From JADJGC01 sp964617645 (GTDB taxonomy: Bacteria; Zixibacteria; MSB-5A5; CAIYYT01), in contig CAZTYE010000003.1 in assembly GCA_964617645.1 (NCBI GenBank), positions 186,001 to 250,000 of the forward strand: DNA of 64,000 nucleotides, read 5' to 3'. Below the pieces are notes generated by a model. The model saw only the letters and a list, made by a program, of their open reading frames with translations. It had not been told where the DNA came from and ran no database searches. Position numbers and translations under genes: made by a program. Position 1 is the first letter of the stretch. Each line of letters opens with the position of its first letter. Below, piece by piece: positions 9,501 to 16,958 of the stretch.

Positions 9501-10573
9501 AACTCCACTCATGGAAATTCCGCCCGCTTAAGGAGAAGTCCACAAGGAGACTTGAGGAATGCCACCGACAGACATTCCGTGGGATCGGGGATGGCTGGGA
9601 GCGAGGGTTTGATAGGGTGTTGATCGACCGTGATCAGTCTCCGGAAAACGTCCGCACCTATGAGTCGCTGCGGGAGTTATTGCGGCAACTTCAGAGCGCT
9701 GGCCAGCAGCTCTGCCAGAACCGTAGGAGCGAGTTTGCCGCGTGTCTCCTCAGTGTAAAGTCAGTCTACGTACGACTATTACTCATAGAGGATTTTGCCG
9801 CTGAATTGGGCGAAGAACTGAAGGGACTTGAGGGCTACGACACTATCTGGGCGCAGTACAAGTGGCTGCTCATGACGAAGCTCGCCTCCGGTGTCAACCC
9901 GTGTTTGAGCCCGACTGAGATATTGGAAGAAACGCGAGGGGCGAGTTTCCTTTGGAGCGACGAGTCACTGGAAAAAAACTTGTACTTTGAGAATACGCTA
10001 CGGTTCCTGTGGAACTGTGATTGCGACAGATTTCTTTCCGACCTCTTAGACGTGTTGAAAGAATGCTCCAAACGGGAAGGTAAACATCGCTGGTTACCAT
10101 TCAGCTTCTTTGAAAGCGAATTTTTCTTCACTGAAGCAATCACGAAGAAGTCCGAGAAATTCGACGCTATCCTGCGAGAACTCCAGAGTATATGGACTTC
10201 GCGAGCAGCCGCTGGTTTCCTGTTTGCGGGCCGTGAAAGCCGAGAACCACGGATCGGTTCAGACAGGAAGGCGCGCTCTCGCCATGCCAAAGTCCCACGC
10301 GACCAGGGTGCACCGTTTGTCTTCGATTTCGAGATTGGGGCAAATCTGTGCATAGATCGTCTCTTGACGGCATTACCAGAGTTTGAGTCAGAGTTGTTGC
10401 AAGTATGTGATCCCGAGAACGAAGACGTCTTACTGCGTGTTCTTGACGGCAACGCTTCATTGGCTCTCACAAAGGACATTCGGGATAAGCTGTCTGACAT
10501 GCTCTTGGATGGCGACACACTTCATTCACCTCGATTAGTGATCAATGGGGCGCTGAAATTGTTGCGTAGTTAG
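6569..10573 (+). CDS. STAND-family NTPase (NACHT-type), candidate anti-phage sensor/effector
   Basis: A 1,334-residue single-gene STAND protein, start GTG at 6569. Walker A is GFPGTGKT (327-334) and Walker B is ILIAVDGLDEAD (424-435). The preceding SGRGWLVNLIEEFL segment is typical of STAND ATPases. A winged-helix-like region contains FYFFHLSFLEH (about 621-631), followed by RRWLAYHLHAARLF, both familiar after bacterial NACHT modules. Residues 1-130 are helical, with FPTPLARIYRDVHD then ALCEKYVKYLLLLL, like N-terminal effector or dimerisation regions of bacterial STAND proteins; no nuclease or protease motif was seen. Residues ~680-1334 are unrecognised and could be the sensor. Codon use is more A/T-rich than in neighbours, and the gene sits alone between a terminator and repeat-rich DNA, so horizontal acquisition is likely. 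The anti-phage role is inference. Confidence 0.75.
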   Translation: MAQQFGPHNTIINNFPTPLARIYRDVHDKRESEPIAALISFNALCEKYVKYLLLLLFLEEIRAARPSNKRSAIDLKNWLMGRTTLGKSIERLGESLRRPHGGPVLQAIKSDRLSNLLEKLGEFNSEHSGLRHGGATDAASAMRILDRYANTILSELDRTKFFSNARIVLREGDGKELELHGVVEPKRDSIEGSWLFLLLKNRRDQTATKLPLAPLFLAEIMAGEVKLLNLNAIEKRDDANRSLEYFCALGGEHRSVLTNSEDPADCRLVAEVRQLVIDFEDSKPPAKIDAFEDLKYKNEDFSGRGWLVNLIEEFLVNQSEKLLLVKGFPGTGKTALMLDLQKKLKDDKDTQHRLNCVSSFYCFSTVGTSRKWAQEWILQVQRELLLKTGISVKRSKEDGEFAAIDSLKRQIEKIFKDDYEVARILIAVDGLDEADQAEIPRIVRYLSELSHVPGVMIILTSRDIDELREISGTSEITLNLDEDQRQCEDIKFYVQTRLPSLDDQKTRQLLSKVGSSFLYAATVVTDLRREALTVEEITNLPPGMKGYYGEILRNRLPQRFNSHELDWKQDGWHLLLVLAATRKVVDQHYLAKVLGSGATRVRQSIEQLSEVLRFYDSGENFYFFHLSFLEHIQEHYEDEVREAHGRIARAYVKIIDNRQWGEIDDYGRRWLAYHLHAARLFPEMKRLLENREFWQRQVEWIQEGDYDDMEEGDSPGHLLIYSRGIAGYLRWLYCWLRWSIEHEGESKNLLLTVVKYYSIIWAFEAAAAWVEHFDLVDCSQDPNWFDDGEVRATLFLNLALLVRAQPTLMANVHSIIVHQQYRVLLNQELRAERVTAGSLHSREMDAFRYLWERVEDAQAGLEYHNFAKHLRRWDPRLMEVTEGGIRLTEDDWGISIRWPLREDERAAVLRQIERQGEIPECGDDELLIYCKQIIERANLSPDPPDWTSGDVLFFAFSPTPQRDFAWKSEAELTEEERELHSWKFRPLKEKSTRRLEECHRQTFRGIGDGWERGFDRVLIDRDQSPENVRTYESLRELLRQLQSAGQQLCQNRRSEFAACLLSVKSVYVRLLLIEDFAAELGEELKGLEGYDTIWAQYKWLLMTKLASGVNPCLSPTEILEETRGASFLWSDESLEKNLYFENTLRFLWNCDCDRFLSDLLDVLKECSKREGKHRWLPFSFFESEFFFTEAITKKSEKFDAILRELQSIWTSRAAAGFLFAGRESREPRIGSDRKARSRHAKVPRDQGAPFVFDFEIGANLCIDRLLTALPEFESELLQVCDPENEDVLLRVLDGNASLALTKDIRDKLSDMLLDGDTLHSPRLVINGALKLLRS

Positions 10574-11052
10574 CCCGGCTTTTCCGCCCTGTTGAACAGT
10601 TTCGCAACGTGGCGTTGTTATTTTACGGTAAGTCGTTTCTCAAGGTTTGCGGACCGGCCGGCGGCGCCGCAATCTTTCGCGGTTGGGAAGAGTTGATTGC
10701 ATAAGCCGTCAGGAAGGGGATTCTGACGACGCCAGCTGCGGGCGCAAAGCCATGCGCCCGCCACGCGGGGATGTACGACAATGTTTGCCGCATGACGACA
10801 GGCGAGAGTGCCTTTCGGCTGGGTAATGTGCACGGCACGCCGTGCCCCTGCGCGTGCCCGCTTCCGTGCTTTGCCAACTACGGGCGTATTGTCGCGCAAA
10901 GCACCGAATCTTTGACATACGCCCCGTCCCGAATATCTACAACAATGGTCGCCGCCAGCTGTCACGGCGGGATTGCTAACGGCTAAAGAAACGGCTGGAT
11001 TCCGGCTTTCGCCGGAATGATGGCTGTCAGGACAGCCCCCCCCACTTCCCGC
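10574..11052. other. Intergenic GC-rich stretch with short palindromes
   Basis: About 480 bases between the STAND gene and the lon promoter. Open frames on both strands overlap each other and lack ribosome-binding sites and recognisable protein composition, so no gene is called. The only clear structures are the two palindromes at 10999-11037. It may be decayed DNA left by insertion of the STAND gene. Confidence 0.5.
10999..11037. repeat. Pair of small palindromes (REP-like)
   Basis: ATTCCGGC-TTTC-GCCGGAAT (10999-11018) is followed at once by GGCTGTC-AG-GACAGCC (11022-11037). The first resembles the TTCCGG-CCGGAA palindromes dispersed in many bacterial genomes. A related half-site, CATTCCGGCGGAG, lies near 14371. 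Confidence 0.5.
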
Positions 11053-11081
11053 TTGCCTTAGCTTCAGGTGTACAATATGAT
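11053..11081 (+). promoter_or_regulatory. Sigma70-type promoter of lon
   Basis: TTGCCT (11053-11058), a 17-nt spacer, then TATGAT (11076-11081). The lon ATG lies 32 nt beyond the -10. No CIRCE or other heat-shock operator was seen. Confidence 0.6.
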
Positions 11082-11112
11082 GTAAACGAACCGACCAACG
11101 AGGTGGCCGCCC

Positions 11113-13518
11113 ATGAAAGATTTGCCCGATCTGATCAAATGCGAAATCCCCGATGAACTACCCCTGCTGCCGCTAATCTCCGCCGCGGTGTTTCCCTCCG
11201 CCGTCGTCTCGCTGCAAGTGCGCATCGAACGCTCGCTGGCGCTGATGGAACTGGAAGCGGAAGAATCGCAAATCATCGCCACGGCGATCACCAAGAAAGG
11301 GATCACCGTCGCCGACAAGCTGGCGGATATCCACGAAACCGGCGTCGCGGTGCGGATTATCTCAAAGGTCAAGATACCGAATAATACCTACCAGTTGGTG
11401 ATTCAGGGACTGCGGCGCATCAAGCTGACCAAACTGACGCAACTGGATCCGTTCATGCGCGCACAGGTGGAATGCTATCCGCATGATCCGGTAGAGGCAA
11501 CGACCGAGATTCGCACGAAACAAGAGCAAGCGCTGGGATTGTTTCATTCGTTGACGATGCTCGACAATCGCTATCCGCGCGAAATCACGCAGGTGATGCA
11601 GGTCAATGCCGAAGACGCCGGCCGCTTTGCGGATTTGCTTTCGAGTTATCTGGCGCTCGGATTGGGTGAGAAGCAATATCTGGTGTCGGCGGTTGATCTG
11701 GCCGAGCGGTATGACCGGCTGATCAAACTCATGACGGCGGAGTTGCAGCGCCTGCAAGTGGCGCTGGAAGTCGAGGGGCAGGTCAAGGTCGATGTCGATA
11801 AGACGCAGCGCGAATACTATCTGCGCCAGCAAATGGCGGCGATTCGCAAAGCCCTCGGCGAGGATGGCGACACCGACACGCAGGTGATGGAACTACGCAA
11901 GAAACTCGACACCGCCGGACTGCCGGAACCGGTGCGCAAAACCGCCGACCGCGAACTCTCGCGGCTGCGCGAGGTGAACGCGATGTCGCCGGAATACAAT
12001 GTGATCCACACCTACCTCGACTGGATCGCGGAACTCCCGTGGAGCAAATCATCGACCGACAATCTCGATATTAAGGCGGCGCGCGCCGTGCTCGAGGAAG
12101 ACCACTACGGCCTCGAGAAAATCAAGGAAAGGATTCTCGAATTCTTGGCGACGCGGCACCGGCGCGAAAATCCGCACGGGCCGATCTTGTGTTTCGCCGG
12201 CCCGCCCGGTGTGGGAAAAACCTCGCTCGGTCGGTCAATTGCGCGCGCGCTGGGGCGCAAGTTCGTCCGCATCAGCGTCGGCGGTATGCGCGACGAGGCG
12301 GAAATTCGCGGGCATCGGCGAACGTACATCGGCGCGCTGCCCGGCAAGATCGTTCAGGAGATGCGCAATTGCGGCGTGAACAATCCGCTGTTCATGATCG
12401 ACGAGATCGACAAGATGGGCAGCGATTTTCGCGGTGATCCGTCTTCGGCGATGCTCGAAGTGCTCGATCCGGAACAGAACGACACGTTTCGCGATTTGTA
12501 TCTCGATATGCCGTTCGATCTCTCCAAGGTGTTTTTCATCACGACGGCGAATATACTCGAGTTGATTCCGCCGCCGCTGCGCGACCGGATGGAAGTGATC
12601 GAAATCTCCGGCTACACGCTGATGGAAAAAGTCGAAATCGCCAAGCGCTACCTGATTAAACGTCAAATGGACGCCGCCGGTCTGCGCGAGGGCGAGTTCA
12701 AGGTCACCGACGCGGCGCTCAAGGCGATTGTCACGGGCTACACCTACGAAGCGGGTGTGCGCAATCTGGAGCGTAATATCGGCAATCTCTGCCGCAAGTC
12801 GGTGGTCAAGATTCTCGAGGGCACGGCCAAGAGTGTCACGGTCGATGCCGGCGATATCGAAACTTATTTAGGCCCGATGCGGATCATCCAGGATGTCGCC
12901 AATCGACAGCCGGAAGTCGGCGTGGTCACGGGACTGGCGTGGACGCCGGTCGGCGGCGATATCTTGTTCATCGAGACGATTCGCATGAAGGGGCACGGCA
13001 AGGTGATGGTCACCGGACAGCTCGGAGAGGTGATGCAGGAATCGGTCGAGGCGGCGTTCTCGTATGTGCGCTCGCGGGCCGGTGATTTGGGGATCGAGCC
13101 TGAGATGTTCGATGCAACCGACGTGCATATTCATTTTCCTGAGGGCGCGATTCCCAAAGATGGGCCGTCGGCGGGTGTGGCCGTGACGGTGGCGCTGATT
13201 TCGCTGTTTTCCGACCAGCCGGTGTATCACACCGTCGCGATGACCGGCGAGGTGTCGCTGCAGGGGAAAGTGCTGCCGATCGGCGGGCTGAAAGAGAAAA
13301 CGCTGGCGGCGTACCGCGCGGGAATCAAGAAGGTGCTGTTCCCGATCGGCAATATGAAAGACCTCGTCGAGATTCCGCACGAAGTGGCGGCGGGCCTGGA
13401 GTTCGTGCCGATCGAAACAATCGACGACGCGCTCGAGCACTCGCTGGCGCGGATCGTGCTGCCGACTTCCGACGCCGTCGCCGCGATCGAGAACATGAAA
13501 GATCGGCGGGGGCAGTAG
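11113..13518 (+). CDS. lon: ATP-dependent Lon protease
   Basis: An 801-residue LonA protein, the usual family length. Cytosolic homo-oligomeric AAA+ serine protease that degrades misfolded and regulatory proteins. Order: N-terminal LAN domain (about 10-210), coiled-coil linker with YYLRQQMAAIRKALGE (about 235-250), AAA+ module with Walker A GPPGVGKT (363-370) and the Lon motif VGGMRDEAEIRGHRRTYIGA, then the protease domain with catalytic Ser686 in PKDGPSAG and catalytic Lys729 in GGLKEK, 43 residues apart as in E. coli Lon. The ATG at 11113 follows a purine-rich GAGGTGG and a good promoter. It is monocistronic and does not sit beside clpX. All catalytic residues are present. Confidence 0.97.
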   Translation: MKDLPDLIKCEIPDELPLLPLISAAVFPSAVVSLQVRIERSLALMELEAEESQIIATAITKKGITVADKLADIHETGVAVRIISKVKIPNNTYQLVIQGLRRIKLTKLTQLDPFMRAQVECYPHDPVEATTEIRTKQEQALGLFHSLTMLDNRYPREITQVMQVNAEDAGRFADLLSSYLALGLGEKQYLVSAVDLAERYDRLIKLMTAELQRLQVALEVEGQVKVDVDKTQREYYLRQQMAAIRKALGEDGDTDTQVMELRKKLDTAGLPEPVRKTADRELSRLREVNAMSPEYNVIHTYLDWIAELPWSKSSTDNLDIKAARAVLEEDHYGLEKIKERILEFLATRHRRENPHGPILCFAGPPGVGKTSLGRSIARALGRKFVRISVGGMRDEAEIRGHRRTYIGALPGKIVQEMRNCGVNNPLFMIDEIDKMGSDFRGDPSSAMLEVLDPEQNDTFRDLYLDMPFDLSKVFFITTANILELIPPPLRDRMEVIEISGYTLMEKVEIAKRYLIKRQMDAAGLREGEFKVTDAALKAIVTGYTYEAGVRNLERNIGNLCRKSVVKILEGTAKSVTVDAGDIETYLGPMRIIQDVANRQPEVGVVTGLAWTPVGGDILFIETIRMKGHGKVMVTGQLGEVMQESVEAAFSYVRSRAGDLGIEPEMFDATDVHIHFPEGAIPKDGPSAGVAVTVALISLFSDQPVYHTVAMTGEVSLQGKVLPIGGLKEKTLAAYRAGIKKVLFPIGNMKDLVEIPHEVAAGLEFVPIETIDDALEHSLARIVLPTSDAVAAIENMKDRRGQ

Positions 13519-13528
13519 GGTCAGTAGC

Positions 13529-13550
13529 GGACAGACAAGAATGTCTGTCC
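13529..13550. repeat. Palindrome GGACAGACA-AGAA-TGTCTGTCC
   Basis: Perfect 9-bp inverted repeat 10 bases after the lon stop. The same GGACAGA/TCTGTCC core recurs at 14328-14360, and a shorter relative lies at 24382-24398, so this is a dispersed family rather than simply the lon terminator; there is no T-tract. Confidence 0.55.
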
Positions 13551-13721
13551 TACCGCTGAAAAGTCATTACGGCATGAGGGGGAGTCCTGAAGAAGTCCTT
13601 CGGTGGAGTGGTTTAGTCGATTTGAGTGGGGGTATGCGAACACGACGAAAGATGGTCTTGGCAGTTCAGAAGGTTCATTAGTTTCCAGCATTCGACCTCA
13701 AGATTGGTTTGAAGGCTTACA

Positions 13722-14300
13722 ATGACTCTGCTCGAACAAGCATTGGCTTGCCCGCAATTGGTGATAAGTGTGATGGGGGCGCATGCCGGTGAAAGTGCGC
13801 ACGTGATTTTCCAAAGAAAGATCAGGGACATTGATCTGGTTGGTAACACGTTCTGGATCATAAGGTCGCCAAAAGCCCGACCTGATCACATCCAGGCAAT
13901 CTGCAAGACGAGCACGGCGCATGCGATATTCGTTGAACCAGCGACGAAGAACGGCGCACGTCCCACCAGCGAAGCGAACAGGGCCAAGGAGTTTTCTGAA
14001 GATCAAGTCTCATGGCACTCCCTCCCAGAGGAACTGAGCCCTGTAACCGGCAAGCTCGATAGAAGCGCAACCGCCCTGGTCTTTGATATGATGACGACCG
14101 ATGTCCGTGGAGCCTTAGACTTGTGGGAGTATGCGGACTTCTCGGATACTGACAAGCCGATACGATTTGTTTTGGGTTGCTCCACAGTTTGCGCTGTCCG
14201 ACAGGAAACGGAGTCACTTCCAGGGAAACTTCAGTCCCGTTATCGCGGCATTGTCGCCGTAGCACGCTTCACAACGCCCTTCGGTGTTTGGGTGAGATAA
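13722..14300 (+). CDS. Hypothetical protein in repeat-flanked island
   Basis: A 192-residue soluble protein starting ATG at 13722, with GAAGG 9 bases upstream. There is no signal peptide or membrane segment. Two segments look constrained: MGAHAGESAHVIFQRKIRDI followed by FWIIRSPKARPDHIQ near the N-terminus, and YRGIVAVARFTTPFGVWV at the C-terminus. I do not recognise the family and assign no function. It stands alone between two members of the GGACAGA palindrome family, and its codon use is less GC-biased than lon, consistent with an acquired cargo gene. Confidence 0.55.
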   Translation: MTLLEQALACPQLVISVMGAHAGESAHVIFQRKIRDIDLVGNTFWIIRSPKARPDHIQAICKTSTAHAIFVEPATKNGARPTSEANRAKEFSEDQVSWHSLPEELSPVTGKLDRSATALVFDMMTTDVRGALDLWEYADFSDTDKPIRFVLGCSTVCAVRQETESLPGKLQSRYRGIVAVARFTTPFGVWVR

Positions 14301-14327
14301 GCCGACTGTCCGCGAATAGTTAGGGGT

Positions 14328-14360
14328 GGTGCCGGACAGATGATAAGAGTCTGTCGCACC
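14328..14360. repeat. Dispersed palindrome with GGACAGA core
   Basis: GGTGC and GGACAGA pair with TCTGTC and GCACC across a short loop. It shares its core with the palindrome at 13529-13550; together they bracket the hypothetical gene at 13722-14300. Confidence 0.5.
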
Positions 14361-14406
14361 AAAGAAACGTCATTCCGGCGGAGGGGTTTTCAAGAAGGCT
14401 GATATT

Positions 14407-14493
14407 TGTCATTCTGAGCCGCAGCGCCGGCGAAGAATCTGTTTGTTCCTGTCACGCAACGAAAACGGATTCTTCGCTGCGCTCAGAATGACA
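14407..14493. repeat. Dispersed 80-90 bp imperfect palindrome, copy 1 (TGTCATTCTGAG...)
   Basis: It begins TGTCATTCTGAGCCGCAG, ends GCTGCGCTCAGAATGACA, and carries GAAGAATCTGTTT / AACGGATTCTTC inside. Further copies lie at 16684-16770, 36121-36208 and 60062-60141. It probably folds as a long hairpin in RNA or single-stranded DNA. Confidence 0.75.
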
Positions 14494-14685
14494 TCAATCA
14501 TGGCCTTTCAACCATCTTGAAAGCGGAGAGCCAGACCGGTTGGTCGGAAGCCTTGCGGTTCCGATACGTCGCAAATGCGTTAGGAAGTCTCATCCCAACG
14601 GCACAAACCCGCAGATTCGGCTTGACAAAATTCGATTCCTCGTTTAGTTGATAAGCAAGTCTTCTTTATTAGCCTTGGAGGGGTC

Positions 14686-16377
14686 GTGCGCGCTTACGTC
14701 ACAATCGTAGTCGTTCTAACGGTGTTCTCAGTCCTTGAGGCCGCAACGATTCGCGTGCCGCAAGATCAGCCGACGATTCAGGCGGGGATTGATGCGGCGG
14801 TGGATGGGGATATCGTCGCAGTGGGACCAGGAGTTTACTACGAGAATATCTCAGTCATGTACAGATCCCTGCGCCTCAGAAGGGCATCCGCTTCTGACTC
14901 GGTTGTAATGCACCCTGAAATTCCTGACTCAGTGTGTTTCTCTGTCATCGATTGTCCTCAAATGGAAATGACGGGAATTGCCATTATCGGTGGCGGAGTA
15001 CGAGGATTGACCGTGAAGAATTCGGTACTTACAATCGATTCTTGTGAGGTTCGGGGATTCACGAACCGCTGGACAGGGGCAGGCATTTATGTAGAAGGTG
15101 GGCGTTTCAAGCTGCGCAACAGTAGAATTGTAAGTTGTGCCCTGAGTCACCTATTCTCTTGGAGCGGCGGAGCAGGCGTTGGCCTGTATGCCCAGAGCGA
15201 TTCGGTGGAAGTCACAGGTTGTGAGTTTCGCTCGAATTGCTCTTTCTTAGATGGTGGCTGCGATGGCGGAGCCGTAAGAATCATGGGCAGTCACTTCCGA
15301 ATTGAATCGTGCAGCTTCGTCAGCAATTCCGCGAGTGTCGGGGGCGCTCTGTCCATCGAGGGCGACTCGGGTTATGTGGTCAACAGCAAGATTCTAAATA
15401 ACAGCGCAACCACCCTACTCGATACATGGTGGGCCTGGGGAGGCGCTATCGCGGGTAGCGGGGCCGACTGCGAGATCAGTAATAACGTCATATCTCAGAA
15501 CTGGTGCTCGTCGAGCTTCATCGGCGGGATTGTTCGATGGGGTGGAACCGGACTTCAATTCTCGCGAAACATCGTGACTCGAAATTACGCAGAAGAGAAG
15601 GGATCAGTCTCCGGCGGAGTGTTTTCAGCTGGCAGTGACGCGGAGGTACTTTCAAATCAGTTCACTCTCAACATCGTCGCCGTGAAAAGCTCATTTCACG
15701 GCGAACCGGTAGCCTCTGATGTGTACGGTGGAGTGGTCTGGCTTGGTGGTGGCAACTTTTCGAACAACCTCGTAGACTCGAATTCACTAACGCTCGAACT
15801 GACAAACAACACTTATCAAACATATATCAAAGGCGGTTTTATTAACATGAACAGCGGTGACGCCGACCAGAACATATTTCACGCTCAAACAAATATCGTC
15901 GAGTGTATACCCCCGGGTGCCTGCGATGTGATCATCGAGGGGTCGGTTATTTATGCAGGCACTTCTGGTGTGGATATGAACTGTAATCTCATTTGGAATA
16001 ATCCTGCGAACGAGATCTCGGGGACAGTCTTCGACTCTACGAGTCTATTTCGAAACAATCCGGTATTCTGCTCTGAGGCGCATCGAGACACAATGGTATT
16101 CTCTCATTCGCCAGCGCTGCCGGACAACAACTCTTGCGGACTCGAGATCGGTAGCGTCATCGCAGGGTGTTCAATGATCGTAGGTGATGTTGACGATAAC
16201 TCCCTTATCCACATTGGAGATGGTGTGTTCATCATAAATTTCATCTTTGCCAATGGACCAGCGCCATATCCCATCGAATCGGGTGATTTGGACTGTGATG
16301 ACAAGGTCTCGATCGCCGACGCCGTATATCTTATCAACTACATCTTCGCCGGCGGGCCGCCGCCGTGTGAGCCGTAG
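14686..16377 (+). CDS. Secreted right-handed beta-helix protein with C-terminal dockerin-like pair
   Basis: A 563-residue exported protein. The GTG at 14686 follows GGAGGGG closely and opens a signal peptide (MRAYVTIVVVLTVFSVLEA). The mature protein begins ATIRVPQDQPTIQAGIDAA then GDIVAVGPGVYYENI, the classic start of NosD/pectate-lyase-like parallel beta-helix proteins. Asn-rich rungs (SNSASVGGALS, ILNNSATT, ISNNVISQNW) fill residues ~60-480. The last ~65 residues carry two dockerin-type calcium loops, GDVDDNSLIHIGDGVFIINF and DLDCDDKVSIADAVYLINYI, ending FAGGPPPCEP. It is likely a secreted surface or polysaccharide-binding protein; no catalytic residues were identified. Codon use is less GC-biased than in lon. 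Confidence 0.8.
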   Translation: MRAYVTIVVVLTVFSVLEAATIRVPQDQPTIQAGIDAAVDGDIVAVGPGVYYENISVMYRSLRLRRASASDSVVMHPEIPDSVCFSVIDCPQMEMTGIAIIGGGVRGLTVKNSVLTIDSCEVRGFTNRWTGAGIYVEGGRFKLRNSRIVSCALSHLFSWSGGAGVGLYAQSDSVEVTGCEFRSNCSFLDGGCDGGAVRIMGSHFRIESCSFVSNSASVGGALSIEGDSGYVVNSKILNNSATTLLDTWWAWGGAIAGSGADCEISNNVISQNWCSSSFIGGIVRWGGTGLQFSRNIVTRNYAEEKGSVSGGVFSAGSDAEVLSNQFTLNIVAVKSSFHGEPVASDVYGGVVWLGGGNFSNNLVDSNSLTLELTNNTYQTYIKGGFINMNSGDADQNIFHAQTNIVECIPPGACDVIIEGSVIYAGTSGVDMNCNLIWNNPANEISGTVFDSTSLFRNNPVFCSEAHRDTMVFSHSPALPDNNSCGLEIGSVIAGCSMIVGDVDDNSLIHIGDGVFIINFIFANGPAPYPIESGDLDCDDKVSIADAVYLINYIFAGGPPPCEP

Positions 16378-16465
16378 CTGTCGTATCAGACAATAGGGGC
16401 TGACAAACCGAAGCTGGATTTCTATTCGATTGCGGCAAGAAGGGATTCCTGCCGTCGCACGTCGA

Positions 16466-16488
16466 AATCGCGGCTGAAGCCGCTCCTA
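16466..16488. repeat. REP-like palindrome GCGGCTGAAGCCGC, copy 1
   Basis: ATCGCGGCTGAAGCCGCTCC contains the hairpin GCGGCT-GA-AGCCGC. Copy 2 is at 16616-16638; a diverged copy (GTCGCGACTGAAGTCGCTCC, pairing kept by compensating changes) is at 58778-58800. Confidence 0.6.
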
Positions 16489-16615
16489 TCGCCAGGTTTC
16501 CGGTCCCGCCGAACGCGGGGCCTTCGGCGCTTCGCCCCAACCTTCGCGGAAGTGACGGAATCGAGCGGCGGGCGTGGACGACCGCCGCGCACGAGGCGGC
16601 GCGGCCTTCGGTCGA

Positions 16616-16638
16616 GATCGCGGCTGAAGCCGCTCCTC
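16616..16638. repeat. REP-like palindrome GCGGCTGAAGCCGC, copy 2
   Basis: Same ATCGCGGCTGAAGCCGCTCC unit as copy 1, about 150 bases away and in the same orientation. Confidence 0.6.
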
Positions 16639-16683
16639 CGGCTTGGAATTTGGCTTTGAGAGCGCTGAGTAGGACTTTGACGT

Positions 16684-16770
16684 TGTCACCCCGAGCCGCT
16701 GCGCAGGCAACGGGTCCGTTCTCGCTGTGCCGCCGCGGCGAGCAGATTTTTCGCTGCGCTCAGAATGACA
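16684..16770. repeat. Dispersed TGTCA palindrome, copy 2
   Basis: TGTCACCCCGAGCCGCTGCG on the left and TTCGCTGCGCTCAGAATGACA on the right, the same family as 14407-14493. The left arm is more diverged than the right. Confidence 0.65.
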
Positions 16771-16958
16771 GGCGCAGCACGCTTTCAATAGTCCCCCTTC
16801 GCGGGAATGGCGGAAGTGGGCGGGGATGTTTTTGTTGACAAGATTTATCCATGATCGCATGCTTCCATCAATAAAAACGCGCTATGGAAAGAGGTAAGAT
16901 TCTGCTTCGCAGCGGAGACCTTGCCCCAAGAATGGACTGATTCGCAAATGGAGGATGT

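Larger units (their letters stand above)
14301..14685. other. Intergenic region holding two dispersed palindromes and a possible promoter
   Basis: No gene is seen in these 385 bases. It contains the repeats at 14328-14360 and 14407-14493 and a TTGACA at 14622-14627, followed about 17 nt later by a weak -10 (TAGTTG), which probably serves the beta-helix gene at 14686. Confidence 0.45.
16378..16958. other. Repeat-rich intergenic region
   Basis: 581 bases without a credible gene. It holds two copies of a TCGCGGCTGAAGCCGCTCC palindrome (16466-16488, 16616-16638), one copy of the TGTCA palindrome (16684-16770) and several GC-rich inverted stretches. A TTGACA at 16835-16840 lacks a convincing -10 but could belong to the barrel gene promoter. 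Confidence 0.5.

Noticed and set aside
10618..10986. Several overlapping frames on both strands between the STAND gene and lon
   Set aside because: They overlap each other, lack start signals and have biased composition; none resembles a protein family.
14407..14493. TGTCA palindrome as a rho-independent terminator
   Set aside because: The arms are long and imperfect with no T-tract, and the same element occurs in several other gaps.
16486..16860. 124-codon minus-strand frame
   Set aside because: It is a translation of the same repeat family (CHSERSEKSARRGG); no coding signal.
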